NCBI GenBank assembly: GCA_016713785.1
Contig: JADJOM010000003.1
Location: 2,561,501-2,625,500, forward strand
Length of the DNA stretch: 64,000 nucleotides
Reading direction: 5' to 3'
Source: Gemmatimonadota bacterium
GTDB taxonomy: Bacteria > Gemmatimonadota > Gemmatimonadetes > Gemmatimonadales > GWC2-71-9
A program made the translations under genes and the position numbers. Position 1 is the stretch's first letter. Every line of letters starts with the position of its first letter. The notes below the pieces were generated by a model. That model saw only the letters and a list, made by a program, of their open reading frames with translations. It had not been told where the DNA came from and did not search any database. Positions 24,666 to 33,534 of the stretch are shown here, piece by piece.

Positions 24666-24783
24666 GCGCTCGGCCGGGAGAGGGGGTGGACAAGGCTCGG
24701 ACTGACGGGAAGCTAATGGACCCCACCCCATCGCCCTAGCCGCCCCCTTGCGGGCCCCAAGGAGGACCCGCAGAATCCCTGCC

Positions 24784-26190
24784 GTGAACGCGAACCCGCT
24801 CCTCCGCCGCCTCCGCGCCGCGCTGCTGCTCCTGGCCGTGGCACTCCCCGCCGCCCCGCTCGCCGCCCAGCGCCTCTACCGGCTGGAGGTCAGCGCCGCC
24901 GGCGCCTGGCAGCAGTACGACCGCACGCTCGAGCTCGGCTCCACGGTCGGTGGCGTCCTGCGCGCGGGCTACTGGGTCTACGGCCCGCTCTCCATCGAGA
25001 TCGAGGGCGGCGTCGCCCGGCCGCGCACCAATACCAGCCTCGACAAGGCCGTCTCCACCACGCAGCTTGGCGCGTGGGCGGTGGGCAACTTCGCGCTCGG
25101 CGCCCGCACCTTCGCCATGGTCAAGGCCGGGTACGGCCACCTCGGTTTCGGCACCTGCCCCGGCGTCTCGGTGCCGGGCGCCGGACCGTGCGGCGCTGCC
25201 GACGTGGTGCAGGGCGGCGCCGGGGTGCGCATTGCGCTGGGCCCCACGCTCTTCATGCGCTACGAGGGCGTGGTCCAGCGCAGCACCACCACGCGCAAGT
25301 TCACCAACCTGAGCCTGCAGGGCGGCGTGAGCCTGATGCTCGGCAGCCAGCCGCTGCTCGACGGCGACGGCGACGGCGTCTTCGACCGCCACGACGCCTG
25401 CGAGGGAACCCGCCTCGGCGCGCTGGTGGACGGTCGCGGCTGCCCCACCGACCGCGACAGCGACGGCGTGCCGGACGGTCTCGACCGCTGCCCCAATACC
25501 CAGGCCGGGGCCACCCCGGACCCGGCCGGCTGCAGCACCGATACCGATGGCGACGGTTACCTCGACGGCCTCGACCAGTGCTCCGACACCCCGACCGGCG
25601 CCGTGGTCGATGGCACCGGCTGCCCGAGTGACGAGGATGCGGACGCGGTGCTCGACGGCCTGGACCGTTGCCCGCAGACCCCCGCGGGCGCCACCGTCGA
25701 CCAGCTGGGCTGCCCCGGCGACGCCGACGGCGACGTTGTCTTCGACGGCCTCGACCGGTGCCCCGACACCCGCCGCGGCGCCACGGTGGATGCCACCGGC
25801 TGCGCCACCGAGCCGGAACCCGCCCCCGTCGATTCCACGGCGGAGCGGCCGGTGGTGCTGCCCGGCGAGGTGTGGAACTTCCGGCAGGCGGTCCTCAGCC
25901 CCGAGGCCTTCCCGGTCCTCGATTCGCTGGCGCTGGCGCTGCAGGCCGACCCGGCCGTCACCGCGGAGGTGAATGGCTTTGCCCACGACCGGCTGGTCCC
26001 GGCCGACAACACCCGGCTCTCCCAGCGGCGGGCGGAGGCGGTGCGGAACTACATCATCGCCCGCGGCGTCCCGGTGACCCGGGTCACCGCCGTGGGCCGC
26101 GGCTCCCAGACCCTGCTGGTGGCCGACACCACGGAAGCCGCCCGGACCACCAACCGCCGCGTCGAAATCCGCGTCACCCGCAATCCCTAG
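24784..26190 (+). CDS. OmpA-family outer membrane protein with TSP3 repeats
   Basis: 468 residues from GTG 24784; signal peptide ending APLAAQ. Residues about 20-190 look like an outer-membrane beta-barrel (alternating pattern, LEVSAAGAWQQYDRTLELG, MLGSQPLL). Residues about 193-345 are five thrombospondin type 3 calcium-binding repeats of the form DGDGDGVFDRHDAC and TP.GA.VD..GCP. Residues 367-468 are an OmpA peptidoglycan-binding domain (GFAHDR, RRAEAVRNYIIARGV, VGRGSQ, TNRRVEIRV). It should anchor the outer membrane to the cell wall. An AGGAGG at 24760 is rather far from this start, so the true start could be a non-ATG codon nearer to it. Confidence 0.9.
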   Translation: MNANPLLRRLRAALLLLAVALPAAPLAAQRLYRLEVSAAGAWQQYDRTLELGSTVGGVLRAGYWVYGPLSIEIEGGVARPRTNTSLDKAVSTTQLGAWAVGNFALGARTFAMVKAGYGHLGFGTCPGVSVPGAGPCGAADVVQGGAGVRIALGPTLFMRYEGVVQRSTTTRKFTNLSLQGGVSLMLGSQPLLDGDGDGVFDRHDACEGTRLGALVDGRGCPTDRDSDGVPDGLDRCPNTQAGATPDPAGCSTDTDGDGYLDGLDQCSDTPTGAVVDGTGCPSDEDADAVLDGLDRCPQTPAGATVDQLGCPGDADGDVVFDGLDRCPDTRRGATVDATGCATEPEPAPVDSTAERPVVLPGEVWNFRQAVLSPEAFPVLDSLALALQADPAVTAEVNGFAHDRLVPADNTRLSQRRAEAVRNYIIARGVPVTRVTAVGRGSQTLLVADTTEAARTTNRRVEIRVTRNP

Positions 26191-26221
26191 ACACCCCGCA
26201 TAGCACGCGGATTGCCCTTCC

Positions 26222-26255
26222 GTATCGGGGCGGGTCCCACGACCCGCCCCGATAC
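26222..26255 (+). terminator. Intrinsic terminator after the OmpA gene
   Basis: Perfect 15-bp inverted repeat (26222-26236 with 26241-26255) around a CCAC loop, followed by CGTTCT. Confidence 0.75.
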
Positions 26256-26276
26256 CGTTCTGGGGGGAAATCCGCC

Positions 26277-27515
26277 ATGCGCCGCGCCATGATTGCCGCG
26301 TTCATCCTGACCAGCCCGCTCGCCGCCCAGACCCGGGCGGCCGCCTGGGGCGACGAACTTGCGCCCGCGCCCTCCCCGGAACGCCTGCTGGCCATCGGTC
26401 CACGGCTCTCCGAACCGCTCGACTGGCCCGCACCCCCGATCCGGCGCCCCCCGGCGCATGTTCGGGCGCTCTACGTGAATGCCTGGGCCTTCGGCGGTGC
26501 CCGATTCTGGGACCTGGTCCGCCTGGCCGACAGCACCGAGGTGAACAGCTTCGTCATCGACGTGAAGGACGACACCGGCTACCTGACCTACCGGTCGGCG
26601 GTGCCCACGGCGGTGGCCATCGGGGCCAACAACCAGCTGCGCGCCCGGGATACCCAGGCCCGGCTGCGCGCGCTGCACGCCCGCGGCATCCACGCCATCG
26701 CGCGGATCGTGGTGGCCAAGGACCCGCTGCTCGCCAGCCGGAAGGGCGCCTGGTCGGTACAGGACCGGCGGGGCGGACTGTGGCGGGACCGGCTGGACTT
26801 CGCCTGGGTCGACGCCTTCAACGACTCGGTCTGGGTCTACGCCGCCGACCTCGCGGCGGAAGCGGTGCGCCTGGGCTTCAACGAGGTGCAGTTCGACTAC
26901 GTCCGCTTCCCCGACGAGCCGAAGGCGCGGATGGCGTACGCCATCTTTCCCAGCCGGCGCGGCACCGAGTCGGTGCGCGACGGGGTCAGCCGCAACCTCC
27001 GCCTGCTGCGCGACCGGGTGAAGCCGCTCGGCGTGCCGTTCACCATCGACGTCTTCGGCATGACCACCAACGCGGACGTGGACCTGGGCATCGGGCAGGT
27101 CTGGGAGGACCTGGTGACCACCGCCGACGTGGTGCTGCCGATGGTCTACCCCAGCCACTATTACCAGGCGATCTACGGCGCCGCCCGCCCCAATGATGAG
27201 CCCTACCGAGTGGTGAAGGGCGCGCTCGCCGATGGCCTGCGCCGGGGGCGCGAGCTCGGTGGCTCCACCGCCGAGATCCGGCCCTACCTGCAGGCCTTCA
27301 CCCTGGGCCGGCCGCGCTACACCCCCGAGCACGTGCGCGAGCAGATCCGCGCCGCCGCCGACCTCGGCATCCAGAGCTGGGTGCTGTGGAACCCCCGGTC
27401 GGCGTACGACGCGCGGATCTTCGGCCACGGCGAGCCGGCGGTGCCGGTCCAGGTCGCGGTTTCGGCCCCGCCCTCGCGGGCCGCCCTGCTCGAGGGGCGC
27501 CGCGGGCAGCGCTGA
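26277..27515 (+). CDS. Secreted putative glycoside hydrolase (DUF4015)
   Basis: 412-residue exported protein. Signal peptide ends LTSPLAAQ; the DUF4015 barrel starts about residue 62 (ALYVNAWAFGG) and continues with NSFVIDVKDDTGYLTY, ARIVVAKDPLLA, FNEVQFDYVRFPDEP, DVFGMTT, DVVLPMVYPSHYY and IQSWVLWNPRSAY. Acidic residues in VKDDTG and FDYVRFPDE occupy the places of catalytic acids in related barrels. Its substrate is unknown; family members are near polysaccharide genes in other bacteria. It follows the OmpA gene after a terminator, so it has its own promoter. Confidence 0.85.
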   Translation: MRRAMIAAFILTSPLAAQTRAAAWGDELAPAPSPERLLAIGPRLSEPLDWPAPPIRRPPAHVRALYVNAWAFGGARFWDLVRLADSTEVNSFVIDVKDDTGYLTYRSAVPTAVAIGANNQLRARDTQARLRALHARGIHAIARIVVAKDPLLASRKGAWSVQDRRGGLWRDRLDFAWVDAFNDSVWVYAADLAAEAVRLGFNEVQFDYVRFPDEPKARMAYAIFPSRRGTESVRDGVSRNLRLLRDRVKPLGVPFTIDVFGMTTNADVDLGIGQVWEDLVTTADVVLPMVYPSHYYQAIYGAARPNDEPYRVVKGALADGLRRGRELGGSTAEIRPYLQAFTLGRPRYTPEHVREQIRAAADLGIQSWVLWNPRSAYDARIFGHGEPAVPVQVAVSAPPSRAALLEGRRGQR

Positions 27516-27561
27516 CCGGGCGGTGATGGCGCGGCCCCTCCGGCCGCGGCTACCATTCGGC

Positions 27562-28443
27562 ATGCGCCCGCTCCTCGCTGCCCTCCTGCTGCCCGCCGCG
27601 CTGGGGGCGCAGACGCTGGCCCCGCGCCCGGTCCAGGCGGACCGGACCGGGAGCTTCCAGGACCCGGACCTCACCGAGAGCTCCGGCGTCATCCGCAGCC
27701 GGATCCTGCCGCGGGTGCTCTTCACCATCAACGATTCCGGGAATGCCCCGCAGGTATTCGCCTTCGACTCGAGCGGGCGGCCGCTCGGCTCGTGGCGGGT
27801 GCCGGGCCTGACCAACCGCGACTGGGAGGCCCTCAGCATCGGCCCCTGCCCCGGTGGCTCGTGCCTGTTCATCGGGGATACCGGCGACAACGACGAGCGG
27901 CGCGCGCGGGTGGTGCTGTATCGCCTGCGCGAGCCGGCGCGGTTCGAGCGCTTCCGGGGCGCCGCCGACCCGGCGCCGCTGGGACTCGACTCCGCCGTGG
28001 TGCGCTACCCCGACGGCCCGCACGACGTCGAGGCGATGTGGGTGGAGGCCGATGGCAGCGTGGCCCTGGTCTCCAAGGGGCGGAGCGGCGGGGTGCGCCT
28101 CTTCCGGGTGCCGGCCAGCGGCTTCGGCGCGGCCGGCGGCGTCGACGCACAGCTGCTCCAGGTCCTGCCGATCGCGCCGGACCAGTCGCTGGGCCGGTGG
28201 GTCACCGACGCCGCGCGCGCCCCCGATGGCCGGCGGGTGGCCATCCGGACCTACACCGAGCTCTACCTCTTCCCGCAGCTGCCAGCGGGGCGGCTCGGCA
28301 CCCCGGTGATCTGCAACGTCGCGGGCCTCGAGCGGCAGGGCGAGGGCGTCGAATGGCTCGACGACCGGCGGCTGCTGCTCACCAGCGAGGCCGGCCCGCG
28401 CGGTGCGCCGGGCCCCATCCATATCGTCCGCTGTGACGGCTAG
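27562..28443 (+). CDS. Secreted beta-propeller-like protein, unassigned
   Basis: 293 residues with signal peptide LLLPAALGAQ. I do not recognise a named family. The body has repeated beta-strand units rich in DSG, GD and W, such as VLFTINDSGNAPQVFAFD, NRDWEALSIGPC, LFIGDTGDNDERRARV, WVTDAARAPDGRRVAIRTY and VEWLDDRRLLLTSE. The NDSGN ... NRDWE ... GDTGDN order is like that of secreted proteins that resemble phytase or esterase propellers. An upstream ATG at 27526 would add 12 residues. The next gene starts inside the end of this one. Confidence 0.65.
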   Translation: MRPLLAALLLPAALGAQTLAPRPVQADRTGSFQDPDLTESSGVIRSRILPRVLFTINDSGNAPQVFAFDSSGRPLGSWRVPGLTNRDWEALSIGPCPGGSCLFIGDTGDNDERRARVVLYRLREPARFERFRGAADPAPLGLDSAVVRYPDGPHDVEAMWVEADGSVALVSKGRSGGVRLFRVPASGFGAAGGVDAQLLQVLPIAPDQSLGRWVTDAARAPDGRRVAIRTYTELYLFPQLPAGRLGTPVICNVAGLERQGEGVEWLDDRRLLLTSEAGPRGAPGPIHIVRCDG

Positions 28444-29338
28444 CGGCGGGCGCGGGCGGCTGGGCCGCCTGGTGCGCCGGTTCCTGGTGGCGTTCGGCGC
28501 CGCCGTGCTGCTGTGGGTCGGGCTCGGCAACCCCGCGCGGCCCCGCCCGCCCCACCGCGCCAGCTGGGTCACCGTGGATGGGCTCCGGCTGCGCGCGCTG
28601 CAGGGCGGCCACGGCGACACCACGCTGGTCTTCCTGCACGGGTATGGCGAGTCGCTGATGGCGTGGCGGCTGCTGCTCGACCGCTTCACCCCCCGATACC
28701 GGGTGCTGGCGGTGGACCTCCCGGGCCACGGCCTGAGTGACCGGCCCGACGGTCCCTACGACTACCCCGCCCTGGTGGAGCGCCTGGCCCACCTCCTGGA
28801 CCAGGCAACCCGCGGGCCGGTGGTGCTGGTGGGGCATTCGATGGGCGGGCAGCTCGCCACGGGCGTGGCCCTGGCCCGGCCCGATCGGGTGCGGGCGCTG
28901 GTGCTCATCGCCCCGGCGGGCGACGGCATCAACCCGATGCTCACCGACACCGGCGGCGTCGCCTCGCCGGCCACCGCGTGGGTGGCCTCCGCCCTGAGCT
29001 TCGTGCTGCCGGTGCACGACAGCGCCTGGCTCCGGGACGCGGAGGGCGAGGCCCCGGACGGTGGCGATACCGCCGTCGCGCGCACCGCCCGCGCCGTGCT
29101 GGCCCAGTTCGACTTCGCGGCCATCGGCGATCGGTTCCGCGAGGTACACCAGCCCGTGCTCCTGATCTGGGGCAAGCAGGACCCGACCATCCCGTACACC
29201 ATCGGCGAGGCCGTGGCCGCCCGGCTGCCCTGCCGGCGCTTCGTGAGCCTCGCCGCGCTGCACCGCCCCCACCAGACCCTGCCCGATACCGTGGCCGCGG
29301 AGATGACCCGCTTCCTGGCCCGTCCGGCCTGCCCCTAG
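28433..29338 (+). CDS. Membrane-anchored alpha/beta hydrolase
   Basis: 301-residue hydrolase with an N-terminal membrane anchor (RRFLVAFGAAVLLWVGLG). It carries the oxyanion motif VFLHGYGES, the nucleophile elbow GHSMGGQ, LIWGKQDPTIP (acid region) and SLAALHRPHQTLPD (His). The lid region 150-220 is variable. Start is set at GTG 28433, overlapping the previous stop; a start 30 bases upstream is possible. Substrate unknown; ester or epoxide hydrolases look similar. Likely in the same transcript as the preceding protein. Confidence 0.8.
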   Translation: MTASGGRGRLGRLVRRFLVAFGAAVLLWVGLGNPARPRPPHRASWVTVDGLRLRALQGGHGDTTLVFLHGYGESLMAWRLLLDRFTPRYRVLAVDLPGHGLSDRPDGPYDYPALVERLAHLLDQATRGPVVLVGHSMGGQLATGVALARPDRVRALVLIAPAGDGINPMLTDTGGVASPATAWVASALSFVLPVHDSAWLRDAEGEAPDGGDTAVARTARAVLAQFDFAAIGDRFREVHQPVLLIWGKQDPTIPYTIGEAVAARLPCRRFVSLAALHRPHQTLPDTVAAEMTRFLARPACP

Positions 29339-29426
29339 CCGGGCCGGATCCGGGCGCCGGCACCACGTATCGGAAGCGCCAAATCGTGGTAAGTTGTCTC
29401 TCTTCTTCGTCCTCCCGGAGTTGGTG

Positions 29427-31088
29427 ATGCTCCCCGCATGCTCCGCCGGCCGCGCCGCTCCCCGGGCGCTCGCGCTCCTGCTGCTGGCCGCCGGCCCGCT
29501 CGCCCCCCTCACCGCGCAGACCCTGAGCCCCGCCACCCGGGTGGCCCGCGCGGCGAACGCCGCGGCTTACGAGGCGCACCTCGGCCTGCTGGCGAGCGAC
29601 CTGCTCGAGGGCCGCGGCAGCGCCACCCGGGGCGGGCGCCTCGCGGCAGAGTACATCGCCACCCAGTTCCGGCGGCTCGGCCTGGAGCCGGCGGGGGACA
29701 GCGGCACCTACTATCACCGGGTACCGATCATCGCCCACACCCCCGAGCCGACGCTCCGGGTGACGGGCCCCGCCCCGGCGGTGCTGCGCTACCGCGACGA
29801 CTACGTGCTCTGGTCCATGCGCAACGAGACCCAGGTCAACGTGGCCGCGCCGGTGGTGTTCGTGGGCTACGGCATCGTGGCCCCGGAGTGGAACTGGGAC
29901 GACTACGCCGGGCTCGACGTGCGGGGCAAGATCGTGCTCTGCCTGGTGAACGACCCCGGCCTGCACGACCCGGCGATCTTCCGCGGCCGCATCCTGACCT
30001 ACTATGGCCGCTGGACCTACAAGATCGAGGAAGCCGAGCGGCAGGGCGCGGCGGGCATCATCCTGGTGCATACCACCGAGAGCGCCACCTATCCGTGGAC
30101 CACCGTCACCGGGTCGTGGACGGGGGAGCAGGTGCGGATCGAACGCGCGCCGAGCTCGCTGGTGGTGGCGGGCTGGATGCGCGACGAGACGCTGGCGCCG
30201 CTGGTGCAGGGCGCCGGCCTCGACCTGTCCGCGCTGCTGCAGCAGGCCGGGCGGGCCGGCTTCCGCGGCCTGGCGCTGCCCTTTGGCCTGGAGGCCTCGG
30301 TGCAGAGCACCCTGCGCCGCTCCGCCACCTCGAACGTGGTGGGCCGGCTCCCCGGGCACGGGCGGCTGGCGAACGAGGCGATCCTGATCGGCGGGCACTA
30401 CGACCACTTCGGCATCCGCACCCCGGTCAACGGCGACTCGATCTACAACGGCGCCGAGGACAACGCTTCCGGCACCGCCGCGGTGATCGCCGCGGCGGAG
30501 GCGTTCGTGCAGAGCCGGGTGGAGACCCCGCGCGCGATCCTGTTCATGGCGTTCGGCGCGGAGGAGAGCGGGCTGCTCGGCTCGCAGGCGTACGCCGCGG
30601 CGCCGACCGTGCCGCTCAGGAACATCGCGGCGGTGCTCAACCTCGACGTGATGAACCTGTATGGGCGCACCCGCGACATCGCCGCCCTGGGTACCGATCA
30701 GTCGAGCCTGGGCGGGGTGTTCACCGCCGCGGCCGCGGCGGAGGGGCTGCGCGTGGTGACCGACTCGGGTTCGCTCATCCGCGGGAGCTTCTTCCGCTCC
30801 GACCACTTCCCGTTTGCGCGGGCCGGCGTCCCGGCGCTCTCGCTCGAGAGCGGCAGCGACTTCGTGGGCCGGCCCGCCGGCTGGGGGGAGGAACAGCGCG
30901 AGGAGTACACCGCGCACCGGTACCACCAGCCCCAGGACGAGCTGCTCCCCTGGTTCTCCATGGACGGCGCGCTGCAGCAGCTGCGGGTGATCCTGCGGAC
31001 GGCGGTGGCCGCCGCCACCGCGCCGGCGCAGCCCACCTGGAACACCGGCTCCGAGTTCCGCGCCGCCGGCGAGGCCCGCCGCCGATGA
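29427..31088 (+). CDS. Secreted M28-family zinc aminopeptidase
   Basis: 553-residue exported peptidase. A signal peptide ends APLTAQTL. A PA domain is inserted at about residues 130-285 (VVFVGYGIVAPEWNWDDYAG, GAAGIILVHTTESATYP). The catalytic zinc domain follows with GGHYDHFG (His ligand), GAEDNASGTAAV (Asp bridging both zincs), FGAEESGLLGS (Glu general base and ligand), NLDVMNLYG, and FRSDHFPFARAGVPAL (final His). All metal ligands appear intact. A CGGAG ribosome site precedes ATG 29427. The VOC gene overlaps its stop. Confidence 0.92.
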   Translation: MLPACSAGRAAPRALALLLLAAGPLAPLTAQTLSPATRVARAANAAAYEAHLGLLASDLLEGRGSATRGGRLAAEYIATQFRRLGLEPAGDSGTYYHRVPIIAHTPEPTLRVTGPAPAVLRYRDDYVLWSMRNETQVNVAAPVVFVGYGIVAPEWNWDDYAGLDVRGKIVLCLVNDPGLHDPAIFRGRILTYYGRWTYKIEEAERQGAAGIILVHTTESATYPWTTVTGSWTGEQVRIERAPSSLVVAGWMRDETLAPLVQGAGLDLSALLQQAGRAGFRGLALPFGLEASVQSTLRRSATSNVVGRLPGHGRLANEAILIGGHYDHFGIRTPVNGDSIYNGAEDNASGTAAVIAAAEAFVQSRVETPRAILFMAFGAEESGLLGSQAYAAAPTVPLRNIAAVLNLDVMNLYGRTRDIAALGTDQSSLGGVFTAAAAAEGLRVVTDSGSLIRGSFFRSDHFPFARAGVPALSLESGSDFVGRPAGWGEEQREEYTAHRYHQPQDELLPWFSMDGALQQLRVILRTAVAAATAPAQPTWNTGSEFRAAGEARRR

Positions 31089-31486
31089 CCGCCCTGTTCG
31101 ATCGCCTCGACACGATCATCCTTCGGGTACGGCACCTCGATGCCGCCCTCAAGTGGTACCGGCGGGTGCTCGGGCTGCCGGTGGTCTTCGAGGACCCGGA
31201 GGATGAACTGGCCGTCCTGGGGCTCGGACACGGCACCAGCATCACTCTCTACACCCTCTCGGCGGAGGAGCAGCCCGCCGCCGCCACAGCCGCGGGGCCG
31301 TTCCCCATCTTCGCCACCCGCAACGCCGGGGCGGCGTACGCCATCCTGCTGGAGCGCGGGGCCCGGGTGGACCCGATCCAGGAGGGGGGCGGCGTGCGGT
31401 TCTTCTCGTTTTATGACCCCGACGGGAACCGGCTGGAGGCCTGCGAGATCATCGACGAAGACGGGGAGGGCTCACCCGGAGCCTGA
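31085..31486 (+). CDS. VOC-family (glyoxalase-like) protein
   Basis: 133-residue single-module vicinal oxygen chelate protein: LDTIILRVRHLDAALKWYRRVLG at the N-terminus is the family signature (20-residue slice: IILRVRHLDAALKWYRRV), and the end is VRFFSFYDPDGNRLEACE with the C-terminal Glu ligand. The first ligand position, usually His, is Ile or Arg here, so metal binding may be partial. Overlaps the M28 gene by ATGA and may act in the same operon. Substrate unknown. Confidence 0.85.
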   Translation: MTALFDRLDTIILRVRHLDAALKWYRRVLGLPVVFEDPEDELAVLGLGHGTSITLYTLSAEEQPAAATAAGPFPIFATRNAGAAYAILLERGARVDPIQEGGGVRFFSFYDPDGNRLEACEIIDEDGEGSPGA

Positions 31487-31628
31487 GCGGTCCAGGCTGA
31501 AATGGTCAAGTCGTTGCCTTGCAATGCTTTGGATATTGCACGTCACGCCGACGTAGCGGAACCCGTCACCCGCAACTATTATTGCGCCCGAATTTTCCGG
31601 TCGACACACTCCGCTGACGGGGGCGCAC

Positions 31629-32735
31629 CTGGATCTCCCGAACACTCACCGAATCCCGCTCGGATGGCTCCTCGCCCATGGGGGCGAGTCCGTCCGGTTC
31701 CGGGTCTTTTCCGAACTGTCGCCTGCCGGCACGGTGGCGTCGGAAACCATCGAACACGCCCGTGGCAGCATCGAGGCTTCCAAGGCCACGCAGGCGGTCA
31801 TCAAGAAGCAGAAGGACACCGGCACCTGGGGCGGCAACCTGCTCGGCGTGGCCCCCGCGGCGGCGCAGGGCATCAAGGACGTCGGCACCATCCCCCAGTA
31901 CCGTCGCCTGCTGCAGCTCGGCCTGCCCACGGCGGCCCGGCCCTACAAGCTCGCCGACCGGCTCCTGTTCCGGCTGCTCTCCCGGGACGAGGATCCGGCG
32001 CTGCTCTTCGAGTACCAGAAGCCGGCCAAGGGCGATGAGGGCTACACCCTCTGGGCCCGCGCGCTGGTCCGGGAGGCCGCCACCGCGGCCCTGGCCGAGG
32101 CGGGCCAGATCGAGGACCCGCGGGTGCGGGGCGCCGCGCACAAGATCGCGTCGGATGTCTCCGAGTTCCTGCGCAGCCCGCTCGCGGAGAAGCCCTTGGT
32201 GCGCGCGGGCACCGGCGCGGTGCTGCATCCCGAGGCCAATCCGCCTACCTGGTACACCCTCGCGATCATGGCCGCGATGCCGAACCTGCAGCGGGAGCGG
32301 GCCGGCTTCACCGAGCGGCTGAACCACTACCTGGCCCAGCCGCAGCCCAAGAAGGCCTACGCCATCGCGGCCGGCAAGAAGAAGGTGAAGCCCGGCCACC
32401 TGCTGCTCGGCGACCCGATCGAGGCCGACAGCAAGGGGCTGCCGAAGGACATCCCGCTCGCGCTGCACTTCCTCGAGCTGCTGGCCCGCACCGGCGGCCT
32501 CGCGGCCTCGCCGCCGGCCACCAAGGTGCTGACGCGACTGCTCAAGGATTGCGACACGCAGGGGGTGTGGGCCCCCAAGGGGATCCGCGTCCTGCCCAAG
32601 GCGGTGAACAAGATGAGCTACCACAGCTTTCCGCTCGACGCCGAAACCAAGGCGGCCGAGTACCGGCAGGTGGACGTGACCTTCCGGCTGGCCCTGATCG
32701 CCAGGACCCTGGGATGGAGCATCGAGTACGTCTGA
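31629..32735 (+). CDS. Uncharacterised protein, possibly squalene-cyclase-like repeat fold
   Basis: Function unknown. The frame is open from 31557 and reads as protein well upstream of the first ATG or GTG. Between 31629 and 31734 it gives DLPNTHRIPLGWLLAHGG and SVRFRVFSELSPAG, which resembles the WLL...VRYRTL helix of squalene-cyclase-like repeat proteins. I therefore take CTG 31629 as start; GTG 31734 is the conventional alternative. A TATTAT -10 like element at 31577-31582 supports a start after about 31589. The body (GNLLGVAPAAAQGIKDVGTI, LFRLLSRDEDPALLFEYQK, HLLLGDPIEADSKGLPKDIP) has no catalytic motif I know. No signal peptide. Confidence 0.55.
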   Translation: MDLPNTHRIPLGWLLAHGGESVRFRVFSELSPAGTVASETIEHARGSIEASKATQAVIKKQKDTGTWGGNLLGVAPAAAQGIKDVGTIPQYRRLLQLGLPTAARPYKLADRLLFRLLSRDEDPALLFEYQKPAKGDEGYTLWARALVREAATAALAEAGQIEDPRVRGAAHKIASDVSEFLRSPLAEKPLVRAGTGAVLHPEANPPTWYTLAIMAAMPNLQRERAGFTERLNHYLAQPQPKKAYAIAAGKKKVKPGHLLLGDPIEADSKGLPKDIPLALHFLELLARTGGLAASPPATKVLTRLLKDCDTQGVWAPKGIRVLPKAVNKMSYHSFPLDAETKAAEYRQVDVTFRLALIARTLGWSIEYV

Positions 32736-32758
32736 GTAGCGAGCGCCAGGGCAGGCGG

Positions 32759-32800
32759 AACGGGGAACGGGCCAGGGCCCGTTCCCCGTTTTCCGTTTTC
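32759..32800 (+). terminator. Intrinsic terminator
   Basis: Perfect 14-bp inverted repeat, 32759-32772 and 32777-32790, with a CAGG loop, followed by TTCCGTTTTCCG. It ends transcription of the preceding gene. Confidence 0.8.
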
Positions 32801-32812
32801 CGTGGTGCCCGG

Positions 32813-32841
32813 TTGCGTTGGGCGCCTCAGTATCCGATACT
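32813..32841 (+). promoter_or_regulatory. Promoter of the TrmB-DGC-TetR operon
   Basis: TTGCGT at 32813-32818, 17-base spacer, GATACT at 32836-32841. The expected transcription start coincides with the ATG at 32848, so the first gene is probably read from a leaderless mRNA. Confidence 0.5.
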
Positions 32842-32847
32842 ACTACC

Positions 32848-33534
32848 ATGGCCGAACTCGACCTCACCCCCTTCGGCTTCACCCCGACCGAGAGCAAGGT
32901 CTACGAGGTCCTCCTGACCGGGGGGCCCGGCACGGGCTACGCCGTGGCGCGCAGCGCCGGGCTGGCCCGGGCCAACGCGTACAGCGCGCTCGAGGGGCTG
33001 GTGGCCAAGGGAGCGGCGCGGGCGGATGAGGGGCAGCCCAAGGTGTTCCGGGCGGAGCCGCCGGCGGGGGTGCTGGCGCGGATCGCCAACCACCAGGGCG
33101 AGGCGCTGGAGCGGCTGACGCGGGCGCTGGACGGCTTCGGCGCGCCGGCCTCGCCGCGGGTGGTGGAGCTGACCAGCCCCAAGGGAATGCTGCAACTGCT
33201 CAGTCACGAGATCGGGCGGGCGGAGCGTTCGGTGCGGCTCTATGCCCCGGTGGAGGCGTATCCGCTGCTGGCGCCGGTGCTGCGCCGGGCCGCGAGCGCC
33301 GGACTCGCGCTGGCGCTGGTCTCGCCGGGCGTGGTCACCCTGCCCTTCGCGGGGGTGGAGATGGCCCCCGACGGGCATGCGTGGCCGGGGGTCCCGCTGG
33401 TGGCCGTGATCGATGACCGCAGCGCGGTGATCGCGGGCCGGCAGGGTGCGGAGGTCGAGGGGCACTGGAGCAGCGCGCCGCCCTTCGTGGCTGCGGCGCG
33501 ACTCACGTTCGAACGCCTGCGGAACCCAACATGA
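32848..33534 (+). CDS. TrmB-family transcriptional regulator
   Basis: 228-residue winged-helix regulator. LTPFGFTPTESKVYEVLL and ARSAGLARANAYSALEGLVAKG are the TrmB DNA-binding domain (residues about 5-75). The rest, beginning VVELTSPKGMLQLLSHEIGRAERSVRLYAP, is the PLD-like effector domain found after TrmB helices, without HKD catalytic motifs. TrmB proteins are common in archaea and present in some bacteria. The stop overlaps the diguanylate cyclase start (ATGA at 33531), so it is co-translated with it and may control this operon. Confidence 0.85.
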   Translation: MAELDLTPFGFTPTESKVYEVLLTGGPGTGYAVARSAGLARANAYSALEGLVAKGAARADEGQPKVFRAEPPAGVLARIANHQGEALERLTRALDGFGAPASPRVVELTSPKGMLQLLSHEIGRAERSVRLYAPVEAYPLLAPVLRRAASAGLALALVSPGVVTLPFAGVEMAPDGHAWPGVPLVAVIDDRSAVIAGRQGAEVEGHWSSAPPFVAAARLTFERLRNPT

